Shown here piece after piece: positions 1 to 7,909 of a stretch of DNA of 64,000 nt. Numbering within the stretch: the stretch's first letter is position 1; the number at the start of each line of letters is the position of its first letter. The notes beneath the pieces were generated by a model, which searched no databases, had not been told where the DNA came from, and saw only the letters and a program-made list of their open reading frames with translations. The stretch is taken from NCBI RefSeq assembly GCF_025837095.1, contig NZ_CP107551.1, positions 806,001-870,000 of the forward strand, written 5' to 3'. The translations under genes were made by a program, and so were the position numbers. The DNA is from Rhodococcus sp. Z13. Its GTDB lineage: Bacteria > Actinomycetota > Actinomycetes > Mycobacteriales > Mycobacteriaceae.

Positions 1-7
1 AGGCGGC

Positions 8-964
8 GTGAGTGCTGCGTCTACTTCCGCTTCCCGAGGAACGAACCCCGTGGTCGATCCGGCGGTGCGCTCCGTACTCGCCGACGCGGTGGACATCGCC
101 CGTGCCGCGCTCGACGAACTCGGGGACGGTGGAGTCGGCGCGTATCTGGGGGTGACGAGCGAGGACGACTGCGCGGCCACACACCGGTTCGCCGCCGATC
201 TCCCCGGCTACCGCGGTTGGCAGTGGGCCGTCGTGGTCGCCGCGGCCCCCGACTCCGATCACGTGACGGTGAGCGAACTCGCGTTGCTCCCCGGCCCCGA
301 CGCTCTCGTCGCACCCGAGTGGGTGCCCTGGAACCAGCGGATCCGTCCCGGCGATCTCGGCCCCGGCGACCTGCTGGCCCCGATGCCCGACGATCCGCGG
401 CTGGTTCCCGGCTACATGGAGTCCGGCGATCCCGCCGTCGACGAGACCGCGCTCGAGATCGGTCTCGGCCGCAAGCAGGTCATGAGCCTCGAAGGCCGCC
501 TCGACGCCGCGCAGCGGTGGTTCGAGGGCGATCACGGCCCGAACTCGGAGATGGCGAAGGCCGCTCCGTCCTCCTGCTATCTGTGCGGCTTCTACCTGCC
601 GCTGGCCGGTTCGCTGCGGGCCGCGTTCGGGGTGTGCGGAAACGAGTTCGCCGCCGACGGGCACGTGGTGCACGCCGAGTACGGGTGCGGAGCCCACTCC
701 GACACGACCCTGCCGACCGGCGCCGGTTCGCCGATCTACGACGCCTACGACGACTCCGCGATCGAGATCGTCGACCTGCCCCCGGCCGGGAACACGACCG
801 CCGCGACCGCACCGGAGACGGCCGCGCCCGCCCCCGCGGAGCAGGGCGAGGCGATTCCTGCGGAGCAGGACGAGGCTACGGCGGAGCCGACCGAGGTGAT
901 CGCGGACGAGTCGTCTGCCGAGACGGCCGCGGATGCGACCTCCGGACCGGAACAGACCGACTGA
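8..964 (+). CDS. DUF3027 domain protein
   Basis: Protein of 318 aa that I assign to the actinobacterial DUF3027 family by its central region (GYRGWQWAVVVAAAP near residue 68, then ALVAPEWVPWNQRIRPGDLG). Four cysteines at about 190, 193, 210 and 227, with His230, are spaced like a zinc-binding knuckle (CYLCG, then VCGNEF, then GCGAH). The last 60 or so residues are a low-complexity Ala/Glu/Pro/Thr tail, probably disordered. The start is a GTG with a purine-rich AGGCGG just upstream at the window edge. The stop lies one base before the GTG of the sacsin-like ATPase gene, so the two are probably co-translated. No function is known to me for the family; zinc binding is inferred from cysteine spacing only. 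Confidence 0.85.
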   Translation: MSAASTSASRGTNPVVDPAVRSVLADAVDIARAALDELGDGGVGAYLGVTSEDDCAATHRFAADLPGYRGWQWAVVVAAAPDSDHVTVSELALLPGPDALVAPEWVPWNQRIRPGDLGPGDLLAPMPDDPRLVPGYMESGDPAVDETALEIGLGRKQVMSLEGRLDAAQRWFEGDHGPNSEMAKAAPSSCYLCGFYLPLAGSLRAAFGVCGNEFAADGHVVHAEYGCGAHSDTTLPTGAGSPIYDAYDDSAIEIVDLPPAGNTTAATAPETAAPAPAEQGEAIPAEQDEATAEPTEVIADESSAETAADATSGPEQTD

Positions 965-965
965 C

Positions 966-3779
966 GTGCCCCACCGGGACCTCGCGGATCCGTTCGGAAC
1001 CGCGGCGTTGCGTGAAGGCATCCTGTCGGCGTGGGCGTCCTCGCCCACCCGGCTGCGTGAGGATGCCGCCACCGAATCCGATTACGTCCGCGCCGGATAC
1101 CGCGACCGTGTCCTGACCGAACTCGCGCAGAACGCCGCCGACGCCGCGGCTCGCGCCGAACTGCCCGGTGTGCTGCGGGTGTGGTGCGACGGCACCGGCC
1201 TCCACGTCGCCAACATCGGTGAACCGCTCGACGAACCCGGCGTCCACGCCCTCACCGCCCTGCGGTCCTCCGGCAAGACCGGCGGCGTCGGCCGGTTCGG
1301 GGTGGGTTTCACCGCGGTGCTGGCGGTCTCCGAGGAGATCGAGGTGCGCTCGCGCACCGGCTCGATCCTGTTTTCGGCCGACCGGACCCGCGCCGTGCTC
1401 GACGACCACGGCCTGACCGCCCCCGCGGCCGGGGTGCCGACGCTGCGGCTCGCCTGGCCCTCCACCACCCCGCCGGTGGAGGGCAGCGACACCGAGGTCG
1501 TGCTGCGCCTGCGCCCCGACGTCGACGCCGGCGCGCTGCTCGCCGCTTTCCGCGACGAGGCGTACGACATCCTGCTCGAACTCCCCGCGCTGCGCACCGT
1601 CGAGATCGACGGCGACGCCCTCGAACGCACCGAACACGACCTCGACAACGGGCTGCGCGAGATCGGGATCGGCGACCGCACCTGGTGGGAACACACCGGA
1701 CCGTCGGCGCGCTGGCTCGTCCCCGTCGTCGACGACCGCGTCCGGCCGGTCCGCCGGGACGTCCTGCGCGCCCCCACCCGCTCCGACGAGGAACTGTCCC
1801 TGCCGGCGCTGCTCGTCGCCGATGTCGCGATGCAACCCGACCGCCGGCGGATACTCCCCGGCACCCCTCTCGACCGGGTCGCCGCCGGTTACGCTCGGCT
1901 CGTCGCGGCGCTGCCTGCCGACCAGCGGCTCGACCTCGTCCCCGAACCCGGCTTCGCCCGCAGCGAGGTCGACGGCCGCATCCGCGAGGCCGTCCTCGAG
2001 GAACTGCGCACCCACCCGTGGCTGCCCGCCGCGGACGGCGGCGCCGATCTGCTGCCCGACCGGGCGAACGCACTGCCCGGCCTCACCGACGAGCTCGCCG
2101 CGACGCTCGGTGGGGTGGTCCCGGGCCTGATCGCCCCCGAACTGTGCCGCCCGCGGCACGCACCCGCCCTCGCCGCCGTCGACGTGCACCGGCTCGGCCT
2201 CGCGCGGCTCGCCGAGATGCTCGCGGGCCACGACCGCGAACCGCAGTGGTGGAACCGCCTGTACGAGGCGTTGACGCCGCTCGTCACCGATGCCGTCGCC
2301 GCCGAGGAACTCGCGTCGCTGCCCGTCCCGCTGTCGGACGGCCGCACCGTCACCGGTCCGCGCACCACCGTGCTCTCGACGGGACTGCAGGAGATCGGGC
2401 CGCTGCGGATGCCGTGGGTCCGCCTGGTCCACCCCGACGCCGCACACCCGCTGCTCGCCCGGCTCGGCGCCGGCACCGTCACCGCCGAGGACCTGCTCGC
2501 CGACCCCGCGCTCGTCACCGCCGTCGAGGAACTCGACCCCGACGACCCGGGCTTCGGTGACCCCGGCCTCGGCGACGCGCTGTCTGCCGAAGCCCTCGCC
2601 GACGTCGTCCTGCGGCTGGTCCCGCTCGTACCGCCCTCGGCCGTGCCCCGCGAACTCGGGGCGTTGCTGCTGCCCGACACCCACGGCGACCTCGTGCCCG
2701 CCGACGAACTGCTGCTGCCCGGCGCGCCGCTCGCAGAGGTTCTCGTCGACGACGCCCCCTTCGGCACCCTCGGCCCCGCCGTCGCCGACCGCTACGGCCC
2801 CGATGCGCTCCGCGCCGTCGGTGTGGGCTGGGGCTTCACCGTCCTGCGCGCCGACCTGCCCACCGGACCCGACCACGACCTGCCCGACGAGGACCTGTGG
2901 TGGGACGGCCTCGACGACGACCCCGAGACGCTCGTCGCCGTGCGCGACCTCGATCTCGTCGACGACGGGCACTGGGCGCGGGCCCTGACATTGCTGGCCG
3001 CCGACCCGGCGACCGCCGAGACCCTCACCGATCCCGCCGGCTACACCGCCTGGTACCTGCGCACCCACGCGGTGCTCGACGGCCGTCCCCTCGGGCACTA
3101 CCGCTTCGCCGACGACACCACCTTCGAGGGTCTGCTCGACCCCTGCACCCATCCCGACGCGGGCGCGTTCCGCGCCGCCCTCGCCGGCACGAGCATCGAC
3201 GACCTCGACCTCGCGCAGACCCTGCTCGACCGGCTCGCCGACCCGGAGGCCTCACCCGGACCGGCCGCGATCGTCGCCGCCCACACCGCGCTGGCCGCGG
3301 CGTTCTCCTCCGGCGGGCTCGACCCGGAGTCCGTCACCCTGCCAGACGGGGTGCGCAGCTTGGCCGGCAGCGTCGTCGACGCCACCGACGCACTCGTGGC
3401 CGACCGGCCGTGGTTCGCGGGCCTGATCCCGCACGACCGGCTCGTCGTCGGAGGGCCGGGCACCGCCACGGCACTGTCGGAGGTCCTCGACATCGCGGTG
3501 GCGTCCGCGGTGATCGAGGCCGAACCGGCCGAACCGGGCCGCCGCACCGGATGGGATCGCGAACCCGCCGCGATTCTCGCCTCCACCGTCACCGGGGTGC
3601 CGCTGCCGCGCGGGAGGCTCGCGCTGCACGACCGGCTCGTCGTGCGCTGCACCGGCGCGCTCACCGGCGAGCACGAGGTCGACTGGTGGGTCGACGCCGC
3701 CGGCACCGTCCACAGCACCCCGTCGGGGCTGGCCGCGGCACTCGTGGCCCTGCGGGAAACCGGGCCGTCGGCACCGTGA
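966..3779 (+). CDS. Sacsin/Hsp90-like GHKL ATPase protein
   Basis: Large protein of 937 aa with an N-terminal Bergerat-type ATP-binding fold. The N-box is ELAQNAADAA (residues about 52-61; Glu52, Asn56, Asp59) and the glycine lid is GRFGVGFTAV (about 109-118). This combination is typical of sacsin-type proteins often annotated as Hsp90-like chaperones. The remaining roughly 750 residues are Leu/Asp/Ala-rich and match no domain I recognise. The GTG start at 966 follows the DUF3027 stop by one base; an in-frame ATG 33 bases earlier would lie inside that gene and is less likely. Its TGA overlaps the GTG of the PAP2 gene, so the three genes look like one operon. A nucleotide-dependent chaperone or remodelling role is inferred from the fold alone. 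Confidence 0.8.
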   Translation: MPHRDLADPFGTAALREGILSAWASSPTRLREDAATESDYVRAGYRDRVLTELAQNAADAAARAELPGVLRVWCDGTGLHVANIGEPLDEPGVHALTALRSSGKTGGVGRFGVGFTAVLAVSEEIEVRSRTGSILFSADRTRAVLDDHGLTAPAAGVPTLRLAWPSTTPPVEGSDTEVVLRLRPDVDAGALLAAFRDEAYDILLELPALRTVEIDGDALERTEHDLDNGLREIGIGDRTWWEHTGPSARWLVPVVDDRVRPVRRDVLRAPTRSDEELSLPALLVADVAMQPDRRRILPGTPLDRVAAGYARLVAALPADQRLDLVPEPGFARSEVDGRIREAVLEELRTHPWLPAADGGADLLPDRANALPGLTDELAATLGGVVPGLIAPELCRPRHAPALAAVDVHRLGLARLAEMLAGHDREPQWWNRLYEALTPLVTDAVAAEELASLPVPLSDGRTVTGPRTTVLSTGLQEIGPLRMPWVRLVHPDAAHPLLARLGAGTVTAEDLLADPALVTAVEELDPDDPGFGDPGLGDALSAEALADVVLRLVPLVPPSAVPRELGALLLPDTHGDLVPADELLLPGAPLAEVLVDDAPFGTLGPAVADRYGPDALRAVGVGWGFTVLRADLPTGPDHDLPDEDLWWDGLDDDPETLVAVRDLDLVDDGHWARALTLLAADPATAETLTDPAGYTAWYLRTHAVLDGRPLGHYRFADDTTFEGLLDPCTHPDAGAFRAALAGTSIDDLDLAQTLLDRLADPEASPGPAAIVAAHTALAAAFSSGGLDPESVTLPDGVRSLAGSVVDATDALVADRPWFAGLIPHDRLVVGGPGTATALSEVLDIAVASAVIEAEPAEPGRRTGWDREPAAILASTVTGVPLPRGRLALHDRLVVRCTGALTGEHEVDWWVDAAGTVHSTPSGLAAALVALRETGPSAP

Positions 3780-4315
3780 CCGTCGACACCGCGGTGCTCG
3801 AATGGGCGGTGTCCGTTCGCGAGCCCTGGCTGACCACCGCGATCACCGTGCTCACCCACACCGGTGGGGGAGTGGCCACCACCCTGTTCGCCGCCGCGGC
3901 GACGCTCCTGCTCGTCCGCGCCGACCGGCCGAGCGACGCACTGATCGTCGCAGGGGCCGTACTCACCGGCTGGCCGGTGATGTCGCTGCTCAAGAATCTC
4001 TTCGGGCGGGCCCGGCCACCCGAACCCGAACGGCTGCTCGTCCTGCACACCGAGTCGTTCCCCTCCGGGCACGCCATGACCAGCGCGATCCTCGCCACCG
4101 CCCTGGCCGCGGTGGTCGTGCGGACGTGGCCGCGCGGGGACCGGTGCCGGACGGTCACGCTGGCGGGACTCGCCGGTTACACCGTCGCTATCGGGCTCTC
4201 GCGGGTGTACCTGGCGGCGCACTGGCTCACCGACGTCGTCGCCGGGTGGATCTTCGGGATCGTGTGGGCACTTCTGTGGGTGTGGTTGATCACTCGGGTG
4301 CGGATCCGTCTCTGA
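3776..4315 (+). CDS. PAP2-family membrane phosphatase
   Basis: Protein of 179 aa with the complete phosphatidic-acid-phosphatase type 2 signature: K-X6-RP at 73-81 (KNLFGRARP), PSGH at 96-99, and SR-X5-H-X3-D at 142-153 (Ser142, Arg143, His149, Asp153). Several hydrophobic helices surround these motifs, so it is an integral membrane enzyme with an outward-facing active site. Family members dephosphorylate lipid phosphates such as undecaprenyl pyrophosphate or phosphatidylglycerol phosphate; the substrate here cannot be read from sequence. The GTG start overlaps the previous stop by four bases (GTGA), indicating translational coupling to the sacsin-like gene. Confidence 0.88.
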   Translation: MTVDTAVLEWAVSVREPWLTTAITVLTHTGGGVATTLFAAAATLLLVRADRPSDALIVAGAVLTGWPVMSLLKNLFGRARPPEPERLLVLHTESFPSGHAMTSAILATALAAVVVRTWPRGDRCRTVTLAGLAGYTVAIGLSRVYLAAHWLTDVVAGWIFGIVWALLWVWLITRVRIRL

Positions 4316-4354
4316 CCGCCCACGGCCGCCGTGTGGGGCGTGCGGACGGGCCGC

Positions 4355-4606
4355 TCAGTCCAGCCCGACCTGGGCGCCGCGGCTGCCGCGGCGCGCGGCG
4401 CGACGCTGAGTGAGGAAGAGCGCAGATCCCAGCAGCCCCACCACGATTCCCGCGATGCAGACCGGCAGCAGATCGTCGCGAACGTCGCCTCCGGTCAGCA
4501 GGACGACGAGGGTGGCGACGGTCCACACCCCGATCCCGACGGCGAGAGCGGGACGCGGGTCGGCGAGGCGCCGGATGCGGGCTGCGACGTTCTGGGCGGG
4601 TTCCAC
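4355..4606 (-). CDS. DUF2530 small membrane protein
   Basis: Small protein of 83 aa with two hydrophobic helices (ALAVGIGVWTVATLVVLLTG and LLPVCIAGIVVGLLGSALFL) followed by a basic Arg-rich tail. It matches the DUF2530 family found next to the marR and SpoU methylase genes in mycobacteria and rhodococci. I chose the GTG at 4606 because a TAACCT -10-like element ends seven bases upstream, giving a leaderless start. A TTG at 4636 would add ten residues but lies upstream of that -10. It converges with the PAP2 gene and diverges from the NCS2 permease gene. Function unknown. Confidence 0.75.
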   Translation of the reverse strand: MEPAQNVAARIRRLADPRPALAVGIGVWTVATLVVLLTGGDVRDDLLPVCIAGIVVGLLGSALFLTQRRAARRGSRGAQVGLD

Positions 4607-4613
4607 GGATTGC

Positions 4614-4619
4614 AGGTTA
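4614..4619 (-). promoter_or_regulatory. -10 element for leaderless DUF2530 start
   Basis: On the minus strand TAACCT is followed by seven bases and then the GTG start of the DUF2530 gene. This is the spacing of leaderless actinobacterial promoters. The same hexamer and spacing occur before the ctpE-like gene. No good -35 is visible. Confidence 0.5.
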
Positions 4620-4686
4620 GTTCGTTTCCGCTGCAATAATCGTTCCCCGTTGCGACGCCCCGTACCCGACGAGCGGAATTCTGGAC

Positions 4687-6156
4687 ATGGCCGTAGGCAC
4701 CGACTCCAACCGAACGTCCTTCCTGGACACCTATTTCAAGATCACCGAGCGCGGCTCGTCCGTGTCCCGGGAGGTGCGTGGCGGCATCGTCACGTTCTTC
4801 GCGATGTCGTACATCGTGGTGCTCAACCCGCTGATCCTCGGTAGCTTCTCTGCCGACGACGCCTCGGCCAAGGTCGACGTGCTGGGCAACATCCTGCCCG
4901 TCAACCAGGTCGCCGCGGTCACCGCTCTCGTCGCCGGCTTCATGAGCATCGTCTTCGGTGTGGTGGCCAACTATCCCTTCGCCATCGCCGCCGGCCTCGG
5001 CATCAACAGTCTGCTCGCGGTGACCATCGCGCCGCAGGTCACCTGGCCCGAGGCGATGGGCCTGGTGGTCATCGACGGCATCGTCATCGTCGTGCTGGCT
5101 CTCACCGGCTTCCGCACCGCAGTGTTCAACGCGATCCCGTCCGCGCTCAAGGCGGCCATCGCCGCCGGTATCGGTGCCTTCATCGCGATGATCGGCTTCG
5201 TCGACGCCGGCTTCGTGCGCCGCATCCCCGACGCGGCCGGCACCACCGTGCCGGTGAGCCTGGGCATCGACGGGTCGATCGCCTCCTGGCCGACCTTCGT
5301 GTTCGTCGTCGGTCTACTGCTCATGGGCGTGCTGGTCGCGCGGAAGGTGCGCGGCGGCCTGCTGATCGGCATCGTCGTCACCACGCTCCTGTCCATGCTC
5401 ATCGAGGCGATCGCCGACGTCGGACCGTCGCTCGGCACCAACCCCAAGGGCTGGAACCTCACCACCCCCGAGACCCCCGACTCCTTCTTCGGCATCCCCG
5501 ACCTGAGCCTCGTCGGCGACGTGAACCTCTTCGGTGCCTTCACCCGCATCGGCGTCATCGCCGCCACCCTGCTGGTGTTCACCCTCGTGCTCGCCAACTT
5601 CTTCGACGCCATGGGCACCATGACCGGCCTGGGCAAGGAAGCCGGTCTCGCCGACAAGAACGGCACCCTGCCGGGCATCGGCAAGGCCCTGGTCGTCGAG
5701 GGCACCGGCGCCATCGTCGGTGGCGCGGCGTCGTCCTCGTCGAACACGGTCTTCGTCGAATCGGCCTCCGGCATCGCCGAGGGTGCCCGCACCGGCCTGG
5801 CGAACGTCGTCACCGGCGCGCTGTTCCTCGTCGCGATGTTCCTGACCCCGCTCTACGAGGTGGTGCCCATCGAGGCGGCCTCCCCGGCGCTGGTCGTCGT
5901 CGGCGCCCTGATGATCGGGCAGGTCCGCGACATCGACTTCACGAAGTTCGAGATCGCCCTTCCGGCCTTCCTGACCATCATGGTCATGCCGTTCACCTAC
6001 TCGATCGCCAACGGCATCGGCGTCGGCTTCATCACCTGGGTGGTGCTCCACGCGGCGAGCGGCAAGATCCGCTCGGTGCACCCGCTGATGTGGATCGTCG
6101 CCGTGCTGTTCGCCGCCTACTTCGCCGTCGACCCGATCACCGACCTGCTCACCTGA
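4687..6156 (+). CDS. NCS2-family purine permease
   Basis: Membrane transporter of 489 aa with about 12-14 predicted helices, of the AzgA/GhxP/PbuG branch of the NCS2 family, which imports guanine, hypoxanthine or adenine with protons. Supporting segments include the N-terminal EVRGGIVTFFAMSYIVVLNP, the FFDAMGTMTGL motif after residue 300, and the SSSNTVFVESASGIAEGART motif near 350. The ATG at 4687 starts about 80 bases upstream of the DUF2530 GTG on the opposite strand. No purine riboswitch fits in the 50-80 base divergent gap. The MarR gene downstream runs in the same direction and may control it, but that is inference. Exact purine specificity is not determinable. Confidence 0.88.
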   Translation: MAVGTDSNRTSFLDTYFKITERGSSVSREVRGGIVTFFAMSYIVVLNPLILGSFSADDASAKVDVLGNILPVNQVAAVTALVAGFMSIVFGVVANYPFAIAAGLGINSLLAVTIAPQVTWPEAMGLVVIDGIVIVVLALTGFRTAVFNAIPSALKAAIAAGIGAFIAMIGFVDAGFVRRIPDAAGTTVPVSLGIDGSIASWPTFVFVVGLLLMGVLVARKVRGGLLIGIVVTTLLSMLIEAIADVGPSLGTNPKGWNLTTPETPDSFFGIPDLSLVGDVNLFGAFTRIGVIAATLLVFTLVLANFFDAMGTMTGLGKEAGLADKNGTLPGIGKALVVEGTGAIVGGAASSSSNTVFVESASGIAEGARTGLANVVTGALFLVAMFLTPLYEVVPIEAASPALVVVGALMIGQVRDIDFTKFEIALPAFLTIMVMPFTYSIANGIGVGFITWVVLHAASGKIRSVHPLMWIVAVLFAAYFAVDPITDLLT

Positions 6157-6198
6157 CGCGCGGCCGTCCGCTGCGGCGACGGGATGTGGACCGTCGCC

Positions 6199-6227
6199 GC
6201 ACAATACGGACATCTGACGTATTGTGC
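6199..6227. promoter_or_regulatory. Operator-like perfect palindrome at marR start
   Basis: Perfect inverted repeat with ten-base arms (GCACAATACG and CGTATTGTGC) separated by nine bases. It ends five bases before the ATG of the MarR-family gene. MarR dimers bind palindromes of this kind and commonly repress their own promoter, so this is the probable autoregulatory operator. The local AT content also suits a promoter core. Confidence 0.65.
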
Positions 6228-6232
6228 TCGCC

Positions 6233-6664
6233 ATGATCTCGGATACACGCGCACTTGCCGGCGACCTCGCGCTCGCCGTCGTGCGTCTGACGCGTCATTT
6301 GAGGGGGAGACGCACCGATTCCCGAGTTTCCCTGACTCAGATCTCGGCGATGGCCACCCTGGCCCAGGAGGGGGCGATGACCCCGGGTGCGCTCGCCGCG
6401 CGCGAGCGGGTGCAACCACCGTCGATGACCAGGGTCATCGCGTCTCTCCACGAACTCGGACTCGTCGAGCGCACGCCGCATCCCACCGACGGCAGGCAGA
6501 TCATCGTCTCGCTGTCGCAGGCGGGACACGACCTGCTCGCCGACGAAGCCCAGGCTCGCGAGGTGTGGCTGAGCGAAAGGCTCGAGAAACTCGACGACAC
6601 GTCGCTGGCCACGCTGCGCGAGGCCGTCGGCATCCTCACCGCGCTGGTCGCGGAAGACGACTGA
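6233..6664 (+). CDS. MarR-family transcriptional regulator
   Basis: Winged-helix regulator of 143 aa. The DNA-binding core is recognisable: LTQISAMATLAQEGAMTPGALAARERVQPPSMTRVIASLHELGLVERTPHPTDGRQ split across the helix-turn-helix and wing, with the usual DGR in the wing. It corresponds by position to M. tuberculosis Rv0880. The ATG at 6233 is chosen over an in-frame GTG at 6224 because the GTG lies inside the operator palindrome. Effector and targets are unknown; the neighbouring NCS2 permease and the gene itself are the obvious candidates. Its last codons and stop codon form the first unit of a 26-base tandem repeat. Confidence 0.9.
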   Translation: MISDTRALAGDLALAVVRLTRHLRGRRTDSRVSLTQISAMATLAQEGAMTPGALAARERVQPPSMTRVIASLHELGLVERTPHPTDGRQIIVSLSQAGHDLLADEAQAREVWLSERLEKLDDTSLATLREAVGILTALVAEDD

Positions 6665-6773
6665 CCGCGGGGTGGTCGGACGACGACTGACCGCGGGGCG
6701 GTCGGACGACGACTGACCGCGGGGCGGTCGGACGAGGACTGACCGCGGGGTGGTCGGACGACGACTGACCGCA
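6656..6773 (+). repeat. 26-bp tandem repeat over marR stop codon
   Basis: Four full units and a partial fifth, each starting at GACGACTGA (6656, 6682, 6708, GAGGACTGA at 6734, and 6760), an exact 26-base period. The first unit contains the last two codons and stop of marR. Each unit holds a small hairpin: GACCGC, three bases, then GCGGTC, perfect in units 2 and 3 and with one G-T wobble in units 1 and 4. There are no spacers, so it is not a CRISPR. It could act as a terminator, transcript stabiliser or protein site. Confidence 0.9.
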
Positions 6774-6828
6774 TCACCCCTCACGGACCCGGTGCGGGGG
6801 CACCGGAATGCGCTGGGAGAATGGTCCG

Positions 6829-7635
6829 GTGGTTCACGTCATCGACATCGACGATCCGTCCGACCCCCGGGTCGACGACTTCCGGGATCTCAACTCCTCG
6901 GACCGTCGCCCCGACCTGCCCGGAGGCAAGGGACTGGTGATCGCCGAGGGCGTGTTCGTCGTCCAGCGCATGCTCGACTCCCGGTTCTCGCCGACGGCCC
7001 TGCTCGGTGTCGGCCGTCGTCTGGAGGAACTCGCCGAGGACCTGCGCGACGTGGACGTGCCGTTCTACCGCATCGATGCCGACACCATGGCGAAGGTGGT
7101 GGGTTTCCACCTCAACCGCGGGGTGCTCGCGGCCGCGCACCGGCCGGAGCCCCTCGAACCCGGGGAGATCCTTGACAAGGCGACCACCGTCGCGGTGCTC
7201 GAGGGCGTCAACGACCACGAGAACATCGGGTCGATGTTCCGGAACGCGGCCGGTCTCGGGGTCGACGGCATCCTGTTCGGGAAGGGCTGCGCCGACCCGC
7301 TCTACCGGCGGGCCGTGCGGGTGTCCATGGGGCACGTGCTGCGGGTGCCGTTCGCGCACCTCGACCACTGGCCGCAGGATCTGGACATCCTGCGGAGCCG
7401 GGGTTTCCAGCTGATCTCGCTGACCCCGAATCCGTCCGCGATCCCGCTGGCGGAGGCCATGACGGGGGAGAAGGTCGCGTTGCTGCTCGGCGCCGAGGGA
7501 CCGGGTCTCACCGAGGCCACGATGCAGGCCACCGATGTGCGGGCCCGCATCCCCATGGCGCCGGGCACCGATTCGCTGAACGTCGCCACCGCGGCGGCGA
7601 TGGCGTTCTACGAGCGGGTGCGGCTGCCTCGATGA
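6829..7635 (+). CDS. TrmH/SpoU-family RNA 2'-O-methyltransferase
   Basis: SPOUT-class methyltransferase of 268 aa that should transfer a methyl group from S-adenosylmethionine to a ribose 2'-OH of rRNA or tRNA. All three SpoU motifs are present: NIGSMFRNA at about 132-140, LLLGAEGPG near 225, and IPMAPGTDSLNVATAAAM near the C-terminus, which forms the trefoil knot. The N-terminal 100 residues are a substrate-binding domain. The GTG at 6829 has GGGAGA eight bases upstream; an in-frame ATG at 6808 precedes that ribosome-binding site and is less likely. Its stop overlaps the ATG of the DUF2537 gene (ATGA). Corresponds by position to Rv0881; the exact nucleotide modified is unknown. Confidence 0.88.
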   Translation: MVHVIDIDDPSDPRVDDFRDLNSSDRRPDLPGGKGLVIAEGVFVVQRMLDSRFSPTALLGVGRRLEELAEDLRDVDVPFYRIDADTMAKVVGFHLNRGVLAAAHRPEPLEPGEILDKATTVAVLEGVNDHENIGSMFRNAAGLGVDGILFGKGCADPLYRRAVRVSMGHVLRVPFAHLDHWPQDLDILRSRGFQLISLTPNPSAIPLAEAMTGEKVALLLGAEGPGLTEATMQATDVRARIPMAPGTDSLNVATAAAMAFYERVRLPR

Positions 7636-7904
7636 GACCCGCGTCCGATTCCGCTCCCACACCGTGGGCGACGGGGCTGACGCTGACAGCGTTCTCGCTC
7701 GCCGCCACCGTCGTGGCGGTCGTCGCGTTCGGTCAGGTGCTCGCCCGCATCCACCCGATCCTGGCGATCGCCGTCAACCTCGTGGCCGCCGCCGGCAGCG
7801 TCCCCACCCTGTGGGCGTGGATCCGGGTCCCGGTCCTGCGCTGGTTCGCGGCCGGGGTCGCCGCGGGGATCCCGATCGGCTGGCTCGTTCTGCTCGTGTC
7901 CTGA
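7632..7904 (+). CDS. DUF2537 membrane protein
   Basis: Small membrane protein of 90 aa with three hydrophobic segments (GLTLTAFSLAATVVAVVAFG, ILAIAVNLVAAAGSVPTLWA and WFAAGVAAGIPIGWLVLLV). It matches DUF2537, found immediately after the SpoU methylase in mycobacteria (Rv0882 position). The ATG overlaps the methylase stop by four bases, so translation is coupled. It ends five bases before the stop of the convergent gene on the minus strand, leaving no room for a separate terminator. Function unknown. Confidence 0.8.
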   Translation: MRPASDSAPTPWATGLTLTAFSLAATVVAVVAFGQVLARIHPILAIAVNLVAAAGSVPTLWAWIRVPVLRWFAAGVAAGIPIGWLVLLVS

Positions 7905-7909
7905 CAGCG

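Noticed and set aside
876-3152. Open frame of 758 codons opposite the sacsin-like gene
   Set aside because: Gly/Val/Gln-rich shadow without motifs; the plus-strand frame has the conserved ATPase motifs.
4607-4686. Purine riboswitch before the NCS2 permease gene
   Set aside because: The divergent gap is only about 80 bases and shows no aptamer-like three-way junction.
6656-6773. Short CRISPR array
   Set aside because: The repeats are contiguous with no unique spacers, and no cas genes are present.
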